Shown here: positions 37,701 through 49,000 of the stretch, piece after piece | Layout of the letters: each line of letters opens with the position of its first letter | Position numbering within the stretch: position 1 is the stretch's first letter | From: Motacilla alba alba | Taxonomy: Eukaryota > Chordata > Aves > Passeriformes > Motacillidae | Direction of reading: 5' to 3' | Assembly: GCF_015832195.1 (NCBI RefSeq) | Contig: NC_052046.1 | Location: 15,988,161-16,052,160, forward strand | DNA length: 64,000 bases | Position numbers and translations under genes: made by a program | Notes under the pieces: generated by a model | Database searches by the model: none | What the model was told of the DNA's origin: nothing | What the model saw: only the letters and a program-made list of their open reading frames with translations

Positions 37701-40700
37701 TGCAACAGAAATGCTTCCTGCAGATTAACCTACAGGGGTAGCCTGTCTTTTAAAGACTAAAAATACCGTTTTCTAGTTCTACAATAAGGCCTTATGATAT
37801 ACAAATGTGATTTTATGATATCAGAGTATTAGGAAAAAATGAGGGGAAGGTTCTGGTGTGTATATATTAAAAAGAAAAAAAAAAGTAAACTCAAACCCAC
37901 AATTACAGACTAGGACTGTGAAGCCCCCTTAATAGCTTGGGATCTGTCTATGCAGCTGTCACAGCAGCAATTCAATTCACCCTGCTTGTGCACAAGAGCT
38001 ATTGCCAACATCCTTGATCAGGTACACAGAATAGGGTTACTGCTACAAGCCCTGAGCAGATACAGAGAGCACCCTTGCTAAGCTTATTTACTTTGCTTCT
38101 GGGGTATGTTTTCAACCTCTAAACCTAGCTAATGTGCATTTTCACACACAGCAAACATCGCAATCACATATGACTGAAAGCATAGATGTACCCTGAGGGG
38201 ATTAGTGAGAGGCAGCTGATGGGGATGGTTTCTGGCGCTGCTTCCCTCTGCAGAGAAACAAAGTGTCCAGAGTATTTGCATTAGTGGCTAGCACCTCAAG
38301 TGGGCTCTCCTCACTTCTTCAAGCTAATGTCAGTCATTAGGAAACTGAAATACCCCAATATATAGCTGCCCCAATATTATTTTAGTCAGAACTAAATTTT
38401 AGTTTACACAAAGTAAATCCCAGATCCCTAGGTGACAGGAGCAGTGGAGCAATGACAAAGGAAGCATCAAAGTTAAGAGATAGAAGGAAAGGGTAGAGGA
38501 TTACCACTTCAGTTCCTTAACCCCAGCAGCTGAAGTAGTTCCTGCCCTTGCAAGAAGCAAGTCTAGGAAATCCCCTCCTTCTAGTTTTACAGAGGGCTCA
38601 CTCTAATCTTCTTGTCTTTATTATTCAGCTATCATTTGTCCAGAACAATATGCTGCAGAAAGGCTGTATTTACCTATCTAAATAGCTCATGAGGCTCAGG
38701 CAAGAGGTGCTTTCCTGGCTCTGAATCCCTTGCTTCATTATGCTGGTTTACAGACAAAACTAGTCCATGCAACCCTGTCCCTAACCTTCAAAGATGTTCC
38801 TTTGATCCCAGCTTAAAATGGATAAATATACACTGTTGTGATGTCTCCTACTCAATACTATTGCATAAAGAAATATGTGAGTAGGGTCATGTGAATTCTG
38901 AGAAATGATAGAGTTCTACTGAAATCCAGAAGAGACAATGCAAAGAATTGCAGTCCCAAAGCTTGGGAAGGCTTTGATCACAACAATCTGGGTAAGAGAG
39001 TTCTGATTCAGCCCTCTGAAAATGTTGCTACTGTAAGTCAAGATTGTTACCATAGCGGTGTCCTAATGCTTATTTTTTCTTATTCACTGACACAATAATT
39101 CATCATTTCAATTCTTCTAGTCATTTCACTGGGATCTCATGACAAAGTCCCTGGGATTGGTGAAATCTTTCTTTTTTGCTAATGTCAAGTTGCATCCAGG
39201 TTGTTTTTTCACTTTGAGTGAAAAAACTGATTTGCACTGAAAAGAAAATTTTTCAAGCTGAATTGGGGTGCATTTCAAGTATTTTGCCAAGAGGACATTT
39301 TAAACTGATTGCCAACTTAATTGCATGTGTAAGTTACCAAGAGAAAATGGTGCAGTTCAATAGTAAATTAGATTATGCTTGTGGCTCAATAGAACTCTGA
39401 GCATTTAACTTTTATGTCTGCTAATGATGTTGAAATTTTGGGCACCCAAGTAAGAAACCAGATTTTGACAACTGCCCAGTAACCTGCAAGCCTTAAAAAA
39501 TGAACCTGAGATTTTTGAAAATGATGGCATTTAGTGTCTCAACTCCATCACACATAATTTAAAAAATCTACCTCAATTTCCTTAGTGAAAGTCATTGTAT
39601 ATAATATTTTTTGTGGCCTATAAGTGTTGCAAGGTAATTAACATTTTATGAAAAAACTACAGTGCTGTAGAAATGCTCCTTCTGCACTAAAAAAGTATTA
39701 AACAATCTCACCATTTTCTACATTCCATAGGGTGTAATTGTCTCTTACAAAACCTTTTCTAGTGGAAGATAGCCATGGATAGATGAGCTGTAAGTTCATC
39801 ACAGCTGTCCATCTCCTAACCTTAAAGCACAATCAAGTCTAACTTGCATTATTATGCATAAATTCTAGAGGCTAAACACACTGGTGGGTTTTTTTGGGTT
39901 TTTTTTAGATTCAGATATATTCTCTTTTTTAGTTGCTCAAAATCATAAGTCTATTTCTTATGATATTCAAATTCATTGTGTGTGAAGACATTCAACTTCC
40001 CATTTGTTTGTTTCTATTATACTAAGTAACACACCTTATTTAAGAGTTTCAGCTGAAATTATGGCATGGAGCAGAACTCTGGAAACAGACAACCTGAACT
40101 TCCTAAACTGTCTATATTCTAGAATAATGACTAAACATTTTACCACACACATTATAGATGAAATTGTATGCTGTTATCAGTATCTGGAATAAAGGACACT
40201 ATTTGTCTGCTGTCCTACAACCGATATTCATGCCTGCACATTCACTCAGACACACACACATGCGCTTCCATCTACAGAACTGGAGATATTATTTAAAAAC
40301 ACTTCCAATGATGGAGGGGTTTTTTCATCACCCAGCCACATTTAATATATGCTTTGTGCAGAAAACTGTATCAAGTAGGGAACTCAGTTGAAAATAAATT
40401 GTGCTGTTGTTTTTTTCTTGAGTGTTAATTCGCTTCTAAATTTTCTATATGTACCCTCTTTAAAATGGTACATTCTGTTTCTATTTTAGTGTATTCAGCA
40501 ATCAGTGTCAATTACCCTTGGTAACCATGGCAACAAGGCAACTAACTGTTCTTAAATCTTCATTTGTCCACTATTTTTACAAAATACTATACAGTTAAGA
40601 ATGTTTTCTTCATAAATACATAGGGAAAAGCTGAAAGGGAGAAATGCATAACCTCTTTTAACAAATACTATATTAACAATACATTCTGCAATATAAATGT

Positions 40701-41627
40701 ATTTTCTCTTTCAGATTTAAACATTCTTTAGGAATGAACCATATAGTAATAGCAATTTCACAGTTTTCAGGACCTTCAAGATTATACTCAACAATTTTTC
40801 ATTTCTTATCTGTATTTAATACCTTCCCAAAAGACCTGTGGAATCTTTTCTGATATTAGGAGTTTACCTTCTGTAATAGGCTGCTTCTGGATGACTACTA
40901 ATATCATAAGAAAATAGCTAAAGACCCTAGCACTAGCATAGTTCTCCAATTTCTTTTGGCAGCCTGAAAGGTTAGTAAAGTACGGCATAGAATAATTTCA
41001 CCTGCTTCTGTGATTCTCATGAGCTCCAGTCTAGACATAAAAAAGACTGTCATATTTGTGTAAAGAATCAGGGACTTGATATGGGCAACATGAAGCAAAA
41101 CTAAAATAGTCATGCCATGTAGGGAGAAGACTGGAGAAAAGGTTTTGTATTCCGGTAATCATGGAAATCTGTACTGAGCTACCAATACAGCAAACTATGA
41201 GGAAGGAAAAAAGAAATGAATGATTGTATGCATCTATTCTGTTTGGAGACAAGAGAAACTCCATTTCTTTTTCAAATAAAAAGGACTGAAAAATATGAGG
41301 TGCTAAAAGGATTTCATGACCAGCTTTTGTGGGGTGAACTCCTTAGGAATATATTGGTTTTTATCAGTAATGATACAATACATTAAACAAGTCTTGTTGT
41401 GATGTGGCAAAAATATTTCCATATCCCAACATTTTATGAAAATACAACAGTTTATGCATTTATTCTTTTTAATGTAGGACACTATGCATTTAATGGTGCA
41501 AAATGCGCAGTCCGGTTTTACTTTTCTTCAGACAGTGGCTTCCAGAATATCTCCTTCTCCTAGTCACAGACTTCATACCACTGTGAATTTCTCTAAAAAA
41601 GTTTGGTTTCTTTCCCTATAGTGAGAA

Positions 41628-41629
<2 letters not shown>
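34701..41629. other. Unique sequence, no supported gene
   Basis: The longest frame outside repeats (140 codons, plus, 34996-35418) is here. It shows no domain I know and its ATG has no convincing context, so it is not called. No transposon is recognised over almost 7 kb. An octamer-like ATTTGCAT lies near 38275. Confidence 0.5.

Positions 41630-41678
<49 letters not shown>
41630..41678. repeat. (CA)24 microsatellite
   Basis: This is an uninterrupted CA dinucleotide run of 24 units. Read on the minus strand it makes a Cys-Val repeat inside a 65-codon frame, which is an artefact. Confidence 0.96.
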
Positions 41679-41679
<1 letters not shown>

Positions 41680-42461
41680 CCCACCGGCCTTGGTGCAATA
41701 TTTGTAGTTTGTGTACATTAATCTAGAAAATATCAGTTTGTGAGATAAAGGACTGACAAAAAGTACAGAGAATTGAAACTGGCCTTTCAAAATTGAATGG
41801 TTTTTAGCTCTAAGCAGATATTTCTATACTCTGTCCCTAGTAAGTCTCACAGAGGTTTGGATTTGGTTAGTAGAAAATGTGCTTGTAGCTGCACTGTCTC
41901 ATGAAAACTTCCAGTACATCTCCATAGACAGTGCCATAGCTGCCTAGCAGTCCTATCTACAGTCTCATTTTATCCATACAAGATAAGGAAATGGAGAATC
42001 CTGCACAAATATAGGGCACTCTGGGTGTAGGTGGTGATAGACATAAAGATTTGGTCCCAATAATTCTCTGTGCTCTTTCAGATTTGTGTAATTTTTTTTT
42101 TTGTGATTATTGAAAGCAGTTGTTAAGTCAATGAATAGTTGCTTTGTACAACAAATTCCCGTCTCACATATTTTTTTAAGATAACTTTATTGCAAGTTTG
42201 ACAATTGCCTTTGGTAAATATGCAGTCAAAGTACAATCTAACTGGAAATAAGCGCCCAATTTTTGCAAAAGAGACACTGCCTTCCTACTCCAAAATCCTA
42301 CCAATTGCATTGCCCTAATTCTTCCAAATCTAGATGTAACCAGGTCACTCATTAGACTTCCTTGAATTTAACCTCATCAAAAATTTTCTCTCTGATGTAA
42401 GGGTTAAATAAAAATGTATTCCAACAATCTTTGATTTCTACTTTATGAAGATGGGGCTTTG
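41679..42461. other. Unique sequence
   Basis: Nothing is recognised between the CA repeat and the C-rich tract except a short T-run near 42091. Confidence 0.5.
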
Positions 42462-42516
42462 TTTTTCCTTCCCATCCCCTCCCTTCCCCCCCACCCCCCA
42501 CTTTTTTTTCTTTTCC
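42462..42516 (-). other. Polypyrimidine tract with minus-strand G-quadruplex motif
   Basis: Plus-strand C-runs of 3, 4, 3, 7 and 6 at 42471-42499 are separated by only one or two bases. On the minus strand this reads as five closely spaced G-runs, satisfying the standard G3+N1-7 quadruplex rule with very short loops. T-rich pyrimidine flanks extend the tract on both sides. No promoter or gene is recognised next to it. Confidence 0.85.
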
Positions 42517-43211
42517 CAAAGGGAAGTGAATATCTATGATGTTGTCAGGCTGGTTACCAAGATTACTATTCTACATTTGGTGAACTGAAAGCAATATCAG
42601 TATTTTCCATCTATCAAGTGTTCCCTTATGTAACATTTCAAGGAAAATTTTACAACTCCTGCTGAGGTATAGCTGAATCTCTTTCTATCACTGCATATGA
42701 GCCGAAGGAATGAAATTTAATGGTAAAATGTACACTGGAACCAAGAAAAAGACCACTATAATACTGTCATTGTCATACCATTACAAGGATTTTATATTGT
42801 GCAGCTACTGCTTTTCTCAATTGACATCATGTAGGGCTCAGCTAATGAAATGAGACATGGAACATAATGTACCAACTAGATGCTGGACAGGAAACAGTAA
42901 ATGGATCATGAATCCAACCCCCCCTAGCTAAAGCAGTCAAAATTCTGAATAGCAAAGAGACTAATGCTTTTAGCCATTTTCCCTTCCAGATATAAGCCAT
43001 AAAAATCCAGCACTGAAGTGTTTCTGTTATCTGGCTGCCCACCCTATTGTGAAATCCAAAAGACAGCCATGCTCAAAAGCATTTGTTTTTAAATGAATCA
43101 TGGCAGTACAATAGAGATGCAACATGTAGATTAAGTTCAAATCCATTGCAGAAGCTGTGGCTCACATCAGTATATTCCAAACTAAAAGAATTACTCACAA
43201 TCAGAGAAAGT
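42517..43211. other. Unique sequence
   Basis: Nothing is recognised. The right edge is the 5' truncation point of the CR1 that follows. Confidence 0.5.
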
Positions 43212-44434
43212 TCATCCTTTCAAAAGAGAAAAGACAGACATGGGGAACTACAGGCCAGTGTCAGTCCAGATCCAAGGAATATCATGGGGGAGATACTCCT
43301 GAAAACGATGCTAAACCATGTGTAATATAAGGAGGTGATTGGTGACAGCCAGCATGACTTCACTGAAAGGTAAACCTTGCCTGATAAATTTGGTGGCCTT
43401 CTATGATGAGGTTGTGGCATTAATAGGCAAGGAAAAAGACATGATCTAGTTGCAGATGTGTATTTGACACTGTCCCACACAATATCCTTGTCTCTAGACT
43501 GGAGGGAATGTATTTGATGGATGGACATCATAGAAATGAAATTGGATGGATGGTTGCACTTAAAGAGATGTTGTCAGTGGCCTGATGCCCAAGTGGAGGC
43601 CAATAACAAGTACGATCCCTCATGGTTAGTATTGGGATTGGTGCTGTTTTACTTTATTTACTTTACAATGGAAGAATTGAGCGCACCTTCTGCAACTCTG
43701 CAGACAGCACCAAACCATGTGGGACAGTTGACACACTGGAGGGAAGGGATGCCATCCAGAAGAATCTTGACAGGCTTGAGAGTGGGCCCATGCAAATCTC
43801 ATGAAGTTCAAGAACACCAAGTGACTTTTGAACCTGGGATGGGGCAATCCCAGACACAAATTCAGGCTGGGTGGAAAATGGATCAAGACCAGATCTGAGA
43901 GAAGGACTTAGTGATGCTGGTGGGTGAGAGGCTGGACATGATCCAGCCATGAGCACTCACAGCCCAGACAGCGAAACATGTTCTGGGCTGCATCCTGTGG
44001 GCAGCAGGGGAGGGATGGGATTCTTCCCCTCTGCTCTGCTCTGGTGAGACCCAACCAGGAGCACTGCATCCAGAGGCAGGACACTCAACATAAGAACTCA
44101 GACTTGTTAGGACAGGTCCAGAGGAGGCCATGAAGATGATCAGAGGGCTGAAGAACTTCTCCAAGGTTCAGAGAGTGGGCAGTTTTCTTCCTGGAGAAGA
44201 AAAGGTTCCACCTTATAGCAGGCTCCCAGTACCTAGCGGGGTCCTACAGGAAAACCTGGAGAGAGACTTTTTATGAGGACATGTAGTGATAGGGCAATAG
44301 GGAATGTTTTTTAATTGAAAGAGGAAAGGTTTAGATTAGATATTAAAAAGAAATTCTTTAGTGTGAGGATGGAACTGGTTGGCCCAAAGAAGGCTTCTTG
44401 ACCAGTTCTTAGGAGTGATTAAGGCTAGATTGTA
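43212..44434 (+). mobile_element. CR1 LINE, 5'-truncated, left part of a split copy
   Basis: It begins within the RT domain: a FKREKTDMGNYRPVS-like block near 43220-43265, then a block ending in LINLVAFYDEV near 43380-43412. Several stops and frameshifts follow. After a shortened palm region comes the conserved post-RT part (a TFCNSADSTKPCGTVD block, then GRDAIQKNLDRLES near 43745-43785) and an LKEERFRLDIKKKFFSVR-like block near 44315-44365. The copy is interrupted at about 44434 by another CR1 in the opposite direction and resumes at 44700. Antisense frames (43626-43956, 43883-44164) are shadows. It is a dead element. Confidence 0.92.
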
Positions 44435-44699
44435 TCATAGAATCATGGAGTATCCTGATTTGAAAGGGACCCACAAGGATAACTGAATCCAGTTCCTGAT
44501 CCTGCACAGGACAATCCCAAGATTCTCACCATGTGCCTGAAAACACTTCTTGAACTCTGACCACTTCCTTGGGAGCCTGTTCAAGTGCCCAACCACACTC
44601 TGGATGAAGAACCTTTTCTAAAAAATCCAGTTTATGCATCCCCTGACACAGCTTCATGCTGTTTCCTTTGGTCTTATCACTGGTTACCAGACAAAAATG
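44435..44699 (-). mobile_element. CR1 LINE 3' end nested inside another CR1
   Basis: It starts abruptly with TCATAGAATCATGG, the reverse complement of the CR1 tail, followed by a diverged GGGACCCACAAGGAT block, GAACCTTTTCTAAAAAATCC and finally TTTGGTCTTATCACTGG at the 5' truncation side. Host CR1 sequence stops just before it and resumes just after it. The host flanks GATTGTA and GATGTA both correspond to one place in the CR1 consensus, so they may be a short imperfect target-site duplication. Confidence 0.85.
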
Positions 44700-44810
44700 G
44701 GATGTAGCTTTGAGAAACCTAATCTAGTGGAAAGTCTCCCCTCCCATGGCAGTGGGTTTGGAACTAAAGGATCTTTAAATTACCTTCCAATATAAACCAT
44801 TCTATGATTC
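44700..44810 (+). mobile_element. CR1 LINE, right part of the split copy (3' tail)
   Basis: This is the continuation of the copy at 43212-44434: GCTTTGAGAAACCTAATC, TAGTGGAAAG, CCATGGCAGTGGG and GGATCTTTAAATTACC, ending in the ATTCTATGATTC tail. It completes the 3' UTR that was interrupted by the nested insertion. Confidence 0.9.
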
Positions 44811-45484
44811 ATGTGCCACAATAGGTGAACAGACAGCCATACTTGGAGTTAATTGTGATGGCCTTGTTGCTACTGTTGCTGTCTTGAACAAATTTTGGAA
44901 TTCAATAAACATACCAGCATTGAAAAAATTTTCACCCCTCCCCAGCGGCTTGCTTTTAAAGCAACAAATCTCCTGCTACATCTCTAGCTCTTTGGCTAAG
45001 TGGCATACTGTAATCATCAGGCTACTCTTCTCCAGTGCAGGTATAAACCATGCTTTACAGTACTGCTCATTTTAGAAAAAAAGGGTTTTATTTAGAAAGA
45101 GATAGTAATTTCATAGTTCTTAACAGGCTGAAACCTTCGAAGTTTAAGAGAACTTTGAGGTTTACCTATAGTTTTTCCACAGGAATTGGCAGTTTTCCTG
45201 GAGTACTGGAAGTACATTATTTTTCTCTCTACATGCACGAATAATTGAGCACATGAAATAGCAATCTGTCTTTAGGCCTCTCCCTAATGCAATTGCTGAA
45301 GTTGGCAAAAGACAGTGCTGGGAATAAACCAAAGACAGACCTCCACAGTCACAAGTTTTCAGTTATCTTGTTTTTGTTGACTAAAACTACAAAGATCTAA
45401 ATTCTCTTCCAGGTGGTCCCAGACACCATAAATACAATCCCAGTTTCCTCAATCTTAAAATTAGACACTTCTCATAGTAAAACC
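44811..45484. other. Unique spacer between CR1 and LTR
   Basis: Nothing is recognised. Frames of 63 and 64 codons at 44884-45244 have no recognisable domains. Confidence 0.5.
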
Positions 45485-46084
45485 TGTCATGGTTTAAGCC
45501 CAGCTGGAGATGAAACATCACACAGTCCCTCACTCAACACCCTTCTTCTCTTGCCCCCACCCTGGTGAAATGAAGAGGAGAATATGAGAAACGCTTGTAT
45601 GTTGAGATAAGAAGTTTAATAATTGATACTAAAGTAAAATGCAATAATAATGGTAAATAATAATAATAATGATAATAAAAAAGAAACAAACAGGTGATGC
45701 ACAATGCAATTTCTCACCACCCACTGACTGATGCCAAACCCCCCTTCCTGAACCCAAATCTGCTGTGCTTCTGGGTAACTCCCCCCAGTTTATGTCCTGG
45801 GCATGGCTTCTGTGGTGGGGAATTTTCCTGTGGTCAGTTCCAATCATCTGTCTTTGCTTTGCTCCTTCACAGTTAGTTTTGGGATTTTGGGAGGTTTTTT
45901 TGCATTCATCCTCACTGGCAGAGCATGAGACAAAGGAAGAAAATCCTTGACTTAGGACAAACAACCTTTAGCAAAAACCCAAACATTAGTGTGTTATCAA
46001 CACCATTCTCATCCTGAATCCAAACCACAGCATTTTAACACCTACTGAGAAGAAATTGGTTCGACCTGAGCTGAAACCAGGACA
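45485..46084 (-). mobile_element. Solo LTR, about 600 bp, avian ERVL-like
   Basis: On the plus strand it runs from TGTCATGGTTTAAGCCC to GAGCTGAAACCAGGACA, giving TG...CA ends. The sense strand is minus. In that direction it shows a degenerate TATA box (GGACATAAACT, complement of 45787-45797), then a T/A-rich ATT-repeat stretch, then an ATTAAA poly(A) signal (complement of 45615-45620) followed by a CTTATCTCAAC block typical of the family. I recognise the layout from abundant bird ERVL-type LTRs. No partner LTR or internal gag-pol sequence adjoins it. Flanking 5-mers (AAACC and AGACT) do not match, so the target duplication has decayed or the copy arose by unequal recombination. A 111-codon minus-strand frame inside is unremarkable. 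Confidence 0.87.
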
Positions 46085-49000
46085 AGACTTCATTAAACTA
46101 CTTGATTTTTTCAGTGGTGGTGAGAATATAAGAACTCTAAAAAAATTACTTGTATAACACCCAGTTCTAACCAAAATGTTTTCAAAATTTGAATCTAAAC
46201 TAGAAAGAGGTAATGATCTATGTAGAAACAGTAATGGCAGCACTGGATCATCCTGGCTTACATATATACTGCACTTTCCTGAAGGCTATAAACTTTAATT
46301 TGTCCCTAGAGCTAATTAGGTGTGAGAAAATGCAGTTTCTCTGTTAATAAATCTCTCTCTGAATAATTTTTTTATACTAAGATAAATCAAAGACAAATAA
46401 CAGCATCATACTTCTTTAGAATACATATTTTATTTTGCAGCAGAAAAATGTGTCTTCCTAAAACAAGGGAAAGTTTTTTCTTTCAGAGAACTACCATGTT
46501 TTCCTTCGCTTCTGAGTTATTTGCCCTGAGTTTAAGCATTTATATTAGCTTTTACCTTTCAAAAATGTGTTAACACAGGCAACTGTGTGTTTTCCACAGT
46601 ATAGTTAGGACTTTTCAATGCTTGTGTTAGTAAATTTTACTTCCGCTGACAACTAAAACAATTTAATTTTGCAGTTGGCATTTACATTGTCTTAATTATA
46701 TTTATGACACATTTGTAGTTGGTGCTTCACTGCAGTCTAAAAAGAAAAAATATTCCCAGTGTTTGCAGGGTTTTTACATTTGCCTCTATTAAAAAAATTG
46801 CCACAATGTATAATTTTGTGCTACTTTGAAGAATGCAGGATAATCGAATATCCCTAATAGTGTATTTTTCACTTCCTTTCTACTCCTTTATATATTGTTA
46901 CTAGGCCAAAATAAAGTGCCATTTTGTAGGTATTGATATAAAGAGCAAACCTAACTTGTGTTTCAAAGCACTGAGTTGCAATACATCTTTTAAAATTAAA
47001 CTGTAACATGCATGCAAACATCATATAAAACACACAGAATGAACACTGGCTGTGGTAAGGGCGAGTCACATGAGAACAGTGATTCTCTTTTTCATAGAAT
47101 AGTAATTCTCTTTTTCCTCTTTTTCATAGATAGTCTGCTAAAAGGCACCAGTATGTGATCACAGATCTATGTACCATTAAAACCTGATATAAAATCTCAC
47201 TTTGTCTCCATTGTCAATACATTTGTGGCTATAATTTCATAAATATAAAGCAAATATTAAATTATAAGATGCTTGGAATATTTTATTCTTCAAATTTAGA
47301 TAATAAGAAATAATGGATGGCTTACAGTGCCTGAACACTTTATGTCATATTGCTTATAAATATGGTCTGTGAGATTTGGAAAACTCTAATCTAAAAATAA
47401 AAGTAGTTTTTTTAAAAAATGAAGGAATTTTTATGAAATGTTTATAAACAGAGTAATGCATGTAAATTACATGGGACAATAATTCTCTTTTTTCCAAATT
47501 ATGTTTTAAAATATACCAATTTGTTTCATATTTAGTTATGTCCATGCATAAAAATAAATCTATCAAGGCTGGTAAAAGGGATCAGTTTGCAGAATTCTCT
47601 GTCTATGGCATGGTTTTTTTATCTTCTCATATTAACGAGAGTACCTAATATCTTGATCCTAATTAGCTCTCAGAAAACTGTAACCGCTTCATGAAGACTT
47701 GCTTTATTTTCTCAAAATTGCATGTATTGTATAGGCGTCCTTTGGGGATTTAATGATCATTATGAAGAGTCAGGACATATGGCATTTAATTTTTTTTGTG
47801 AGTACTGACCTAATTTCCTCTTATTAGGAGCTCCTTATCAGATTGAGATGGAGTCTAACCCCACCACTGAAAAACACCTGTAAGATGATTTGGAGTCATA
47901 TTACTAATAAAACAGCAGACAAAGATTTCCTCCCTAGAAAATTAGCATTTCCATCAGTCTCTGAATGAAATGACAGGAGGCAACTCCTCTGCATATCAGA
48001 TATGTCAAATAGAAAAATCCTATTGCAGTAAAACTAGGGAGTCACCACTGGGCTAATTGAGTCAGGGTTGATATGATAGTAAGAGATAAGAACACATTAA
48101 ACAAATTAGGATATTTTGCAATACAGTATATGATTTAAAATTCACATTTTCACAACAGAAGATGATCCATGATGCCTAAATATGGATGTTATGTTACTAA
48201 CAAAGTTTTAGATTTCAAAGTGTAATTAAACTAAGAGGAAACTGCTTTTGAACAAGTTATGAAAAAAATAACTTTGAAACTTTATGCATCTTTCATGTTC
48301 CTTTTCTTTCCACTCTTTAAAATTTTTATTATTAAATCAAGCTAAAGGATGACAAAAACACTTTGGCCTACACTTCCGGAAACTTACAGTTTTTCTGATC
48401 ATTGAAGGCTGAAATTTCCATCCTACTTCCCCTTATTCTTGCACTAATCAATTTCAATTAATCTGGTGTTTGGTTGGTGGGTTTTTTTTGTTTTTTTTTT
48501 TTTTTGGGGTCACATTTTGCATCAGAATGTATCTTTATCTCTCTTCTTTTTCTTCCAGTGCTATCGCACATTTTGTTGTTTGGCTTTTGGTATTGTGGTC
48601 CAAGACTGGCCTTTAATAAAACTGTTATTATGCAGTTTAAGGTCCCCAGCCATCTGCTGCACTGAATGTTCAGAGTAAACTCATGACACATGGAAAATGC
48701 AAGCACACAGAAGATGGCTCTTTCTGGTAATAGAGACAGACATCTGAGAAAATGAAAAAATAAAGATTCCTTTCCCATCAATCAAGAAGCCCAGTGCTCC
48801 TTTGGATCATCATAGTTTTGACTGTTTCATTTCAAAGTGAGAATCATCACTGGAAGACAGACAATGTGTCAGCAGGAGCCTAATTATAGGGAATTGTAGG
48901 AAATATCTTGAAACATCTACAATATTCACACAGGCTGTCCTCAGTTTCATTGTCTCAGCACACTGGTATTTCCTTTTGGTAGCTAGCCCTGCACAGATTA

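Noticed and set aside
45629..45964. 111-codon frame in the ERVL-like LTR
   Set aside because: It runs into the ATT-rich part of the LTR as poly-isoleucine and lacks features of a real protein.
3378..46084. A single 43-kb provirus bounded by the two LTRs
   Set aside because: Both LTRs start with TGTCATGGTTT and point the same way, but their bodies and lengths (1.4 kb and 0.6 kb) are unrelated and no gag, pol or env sequence lies between.
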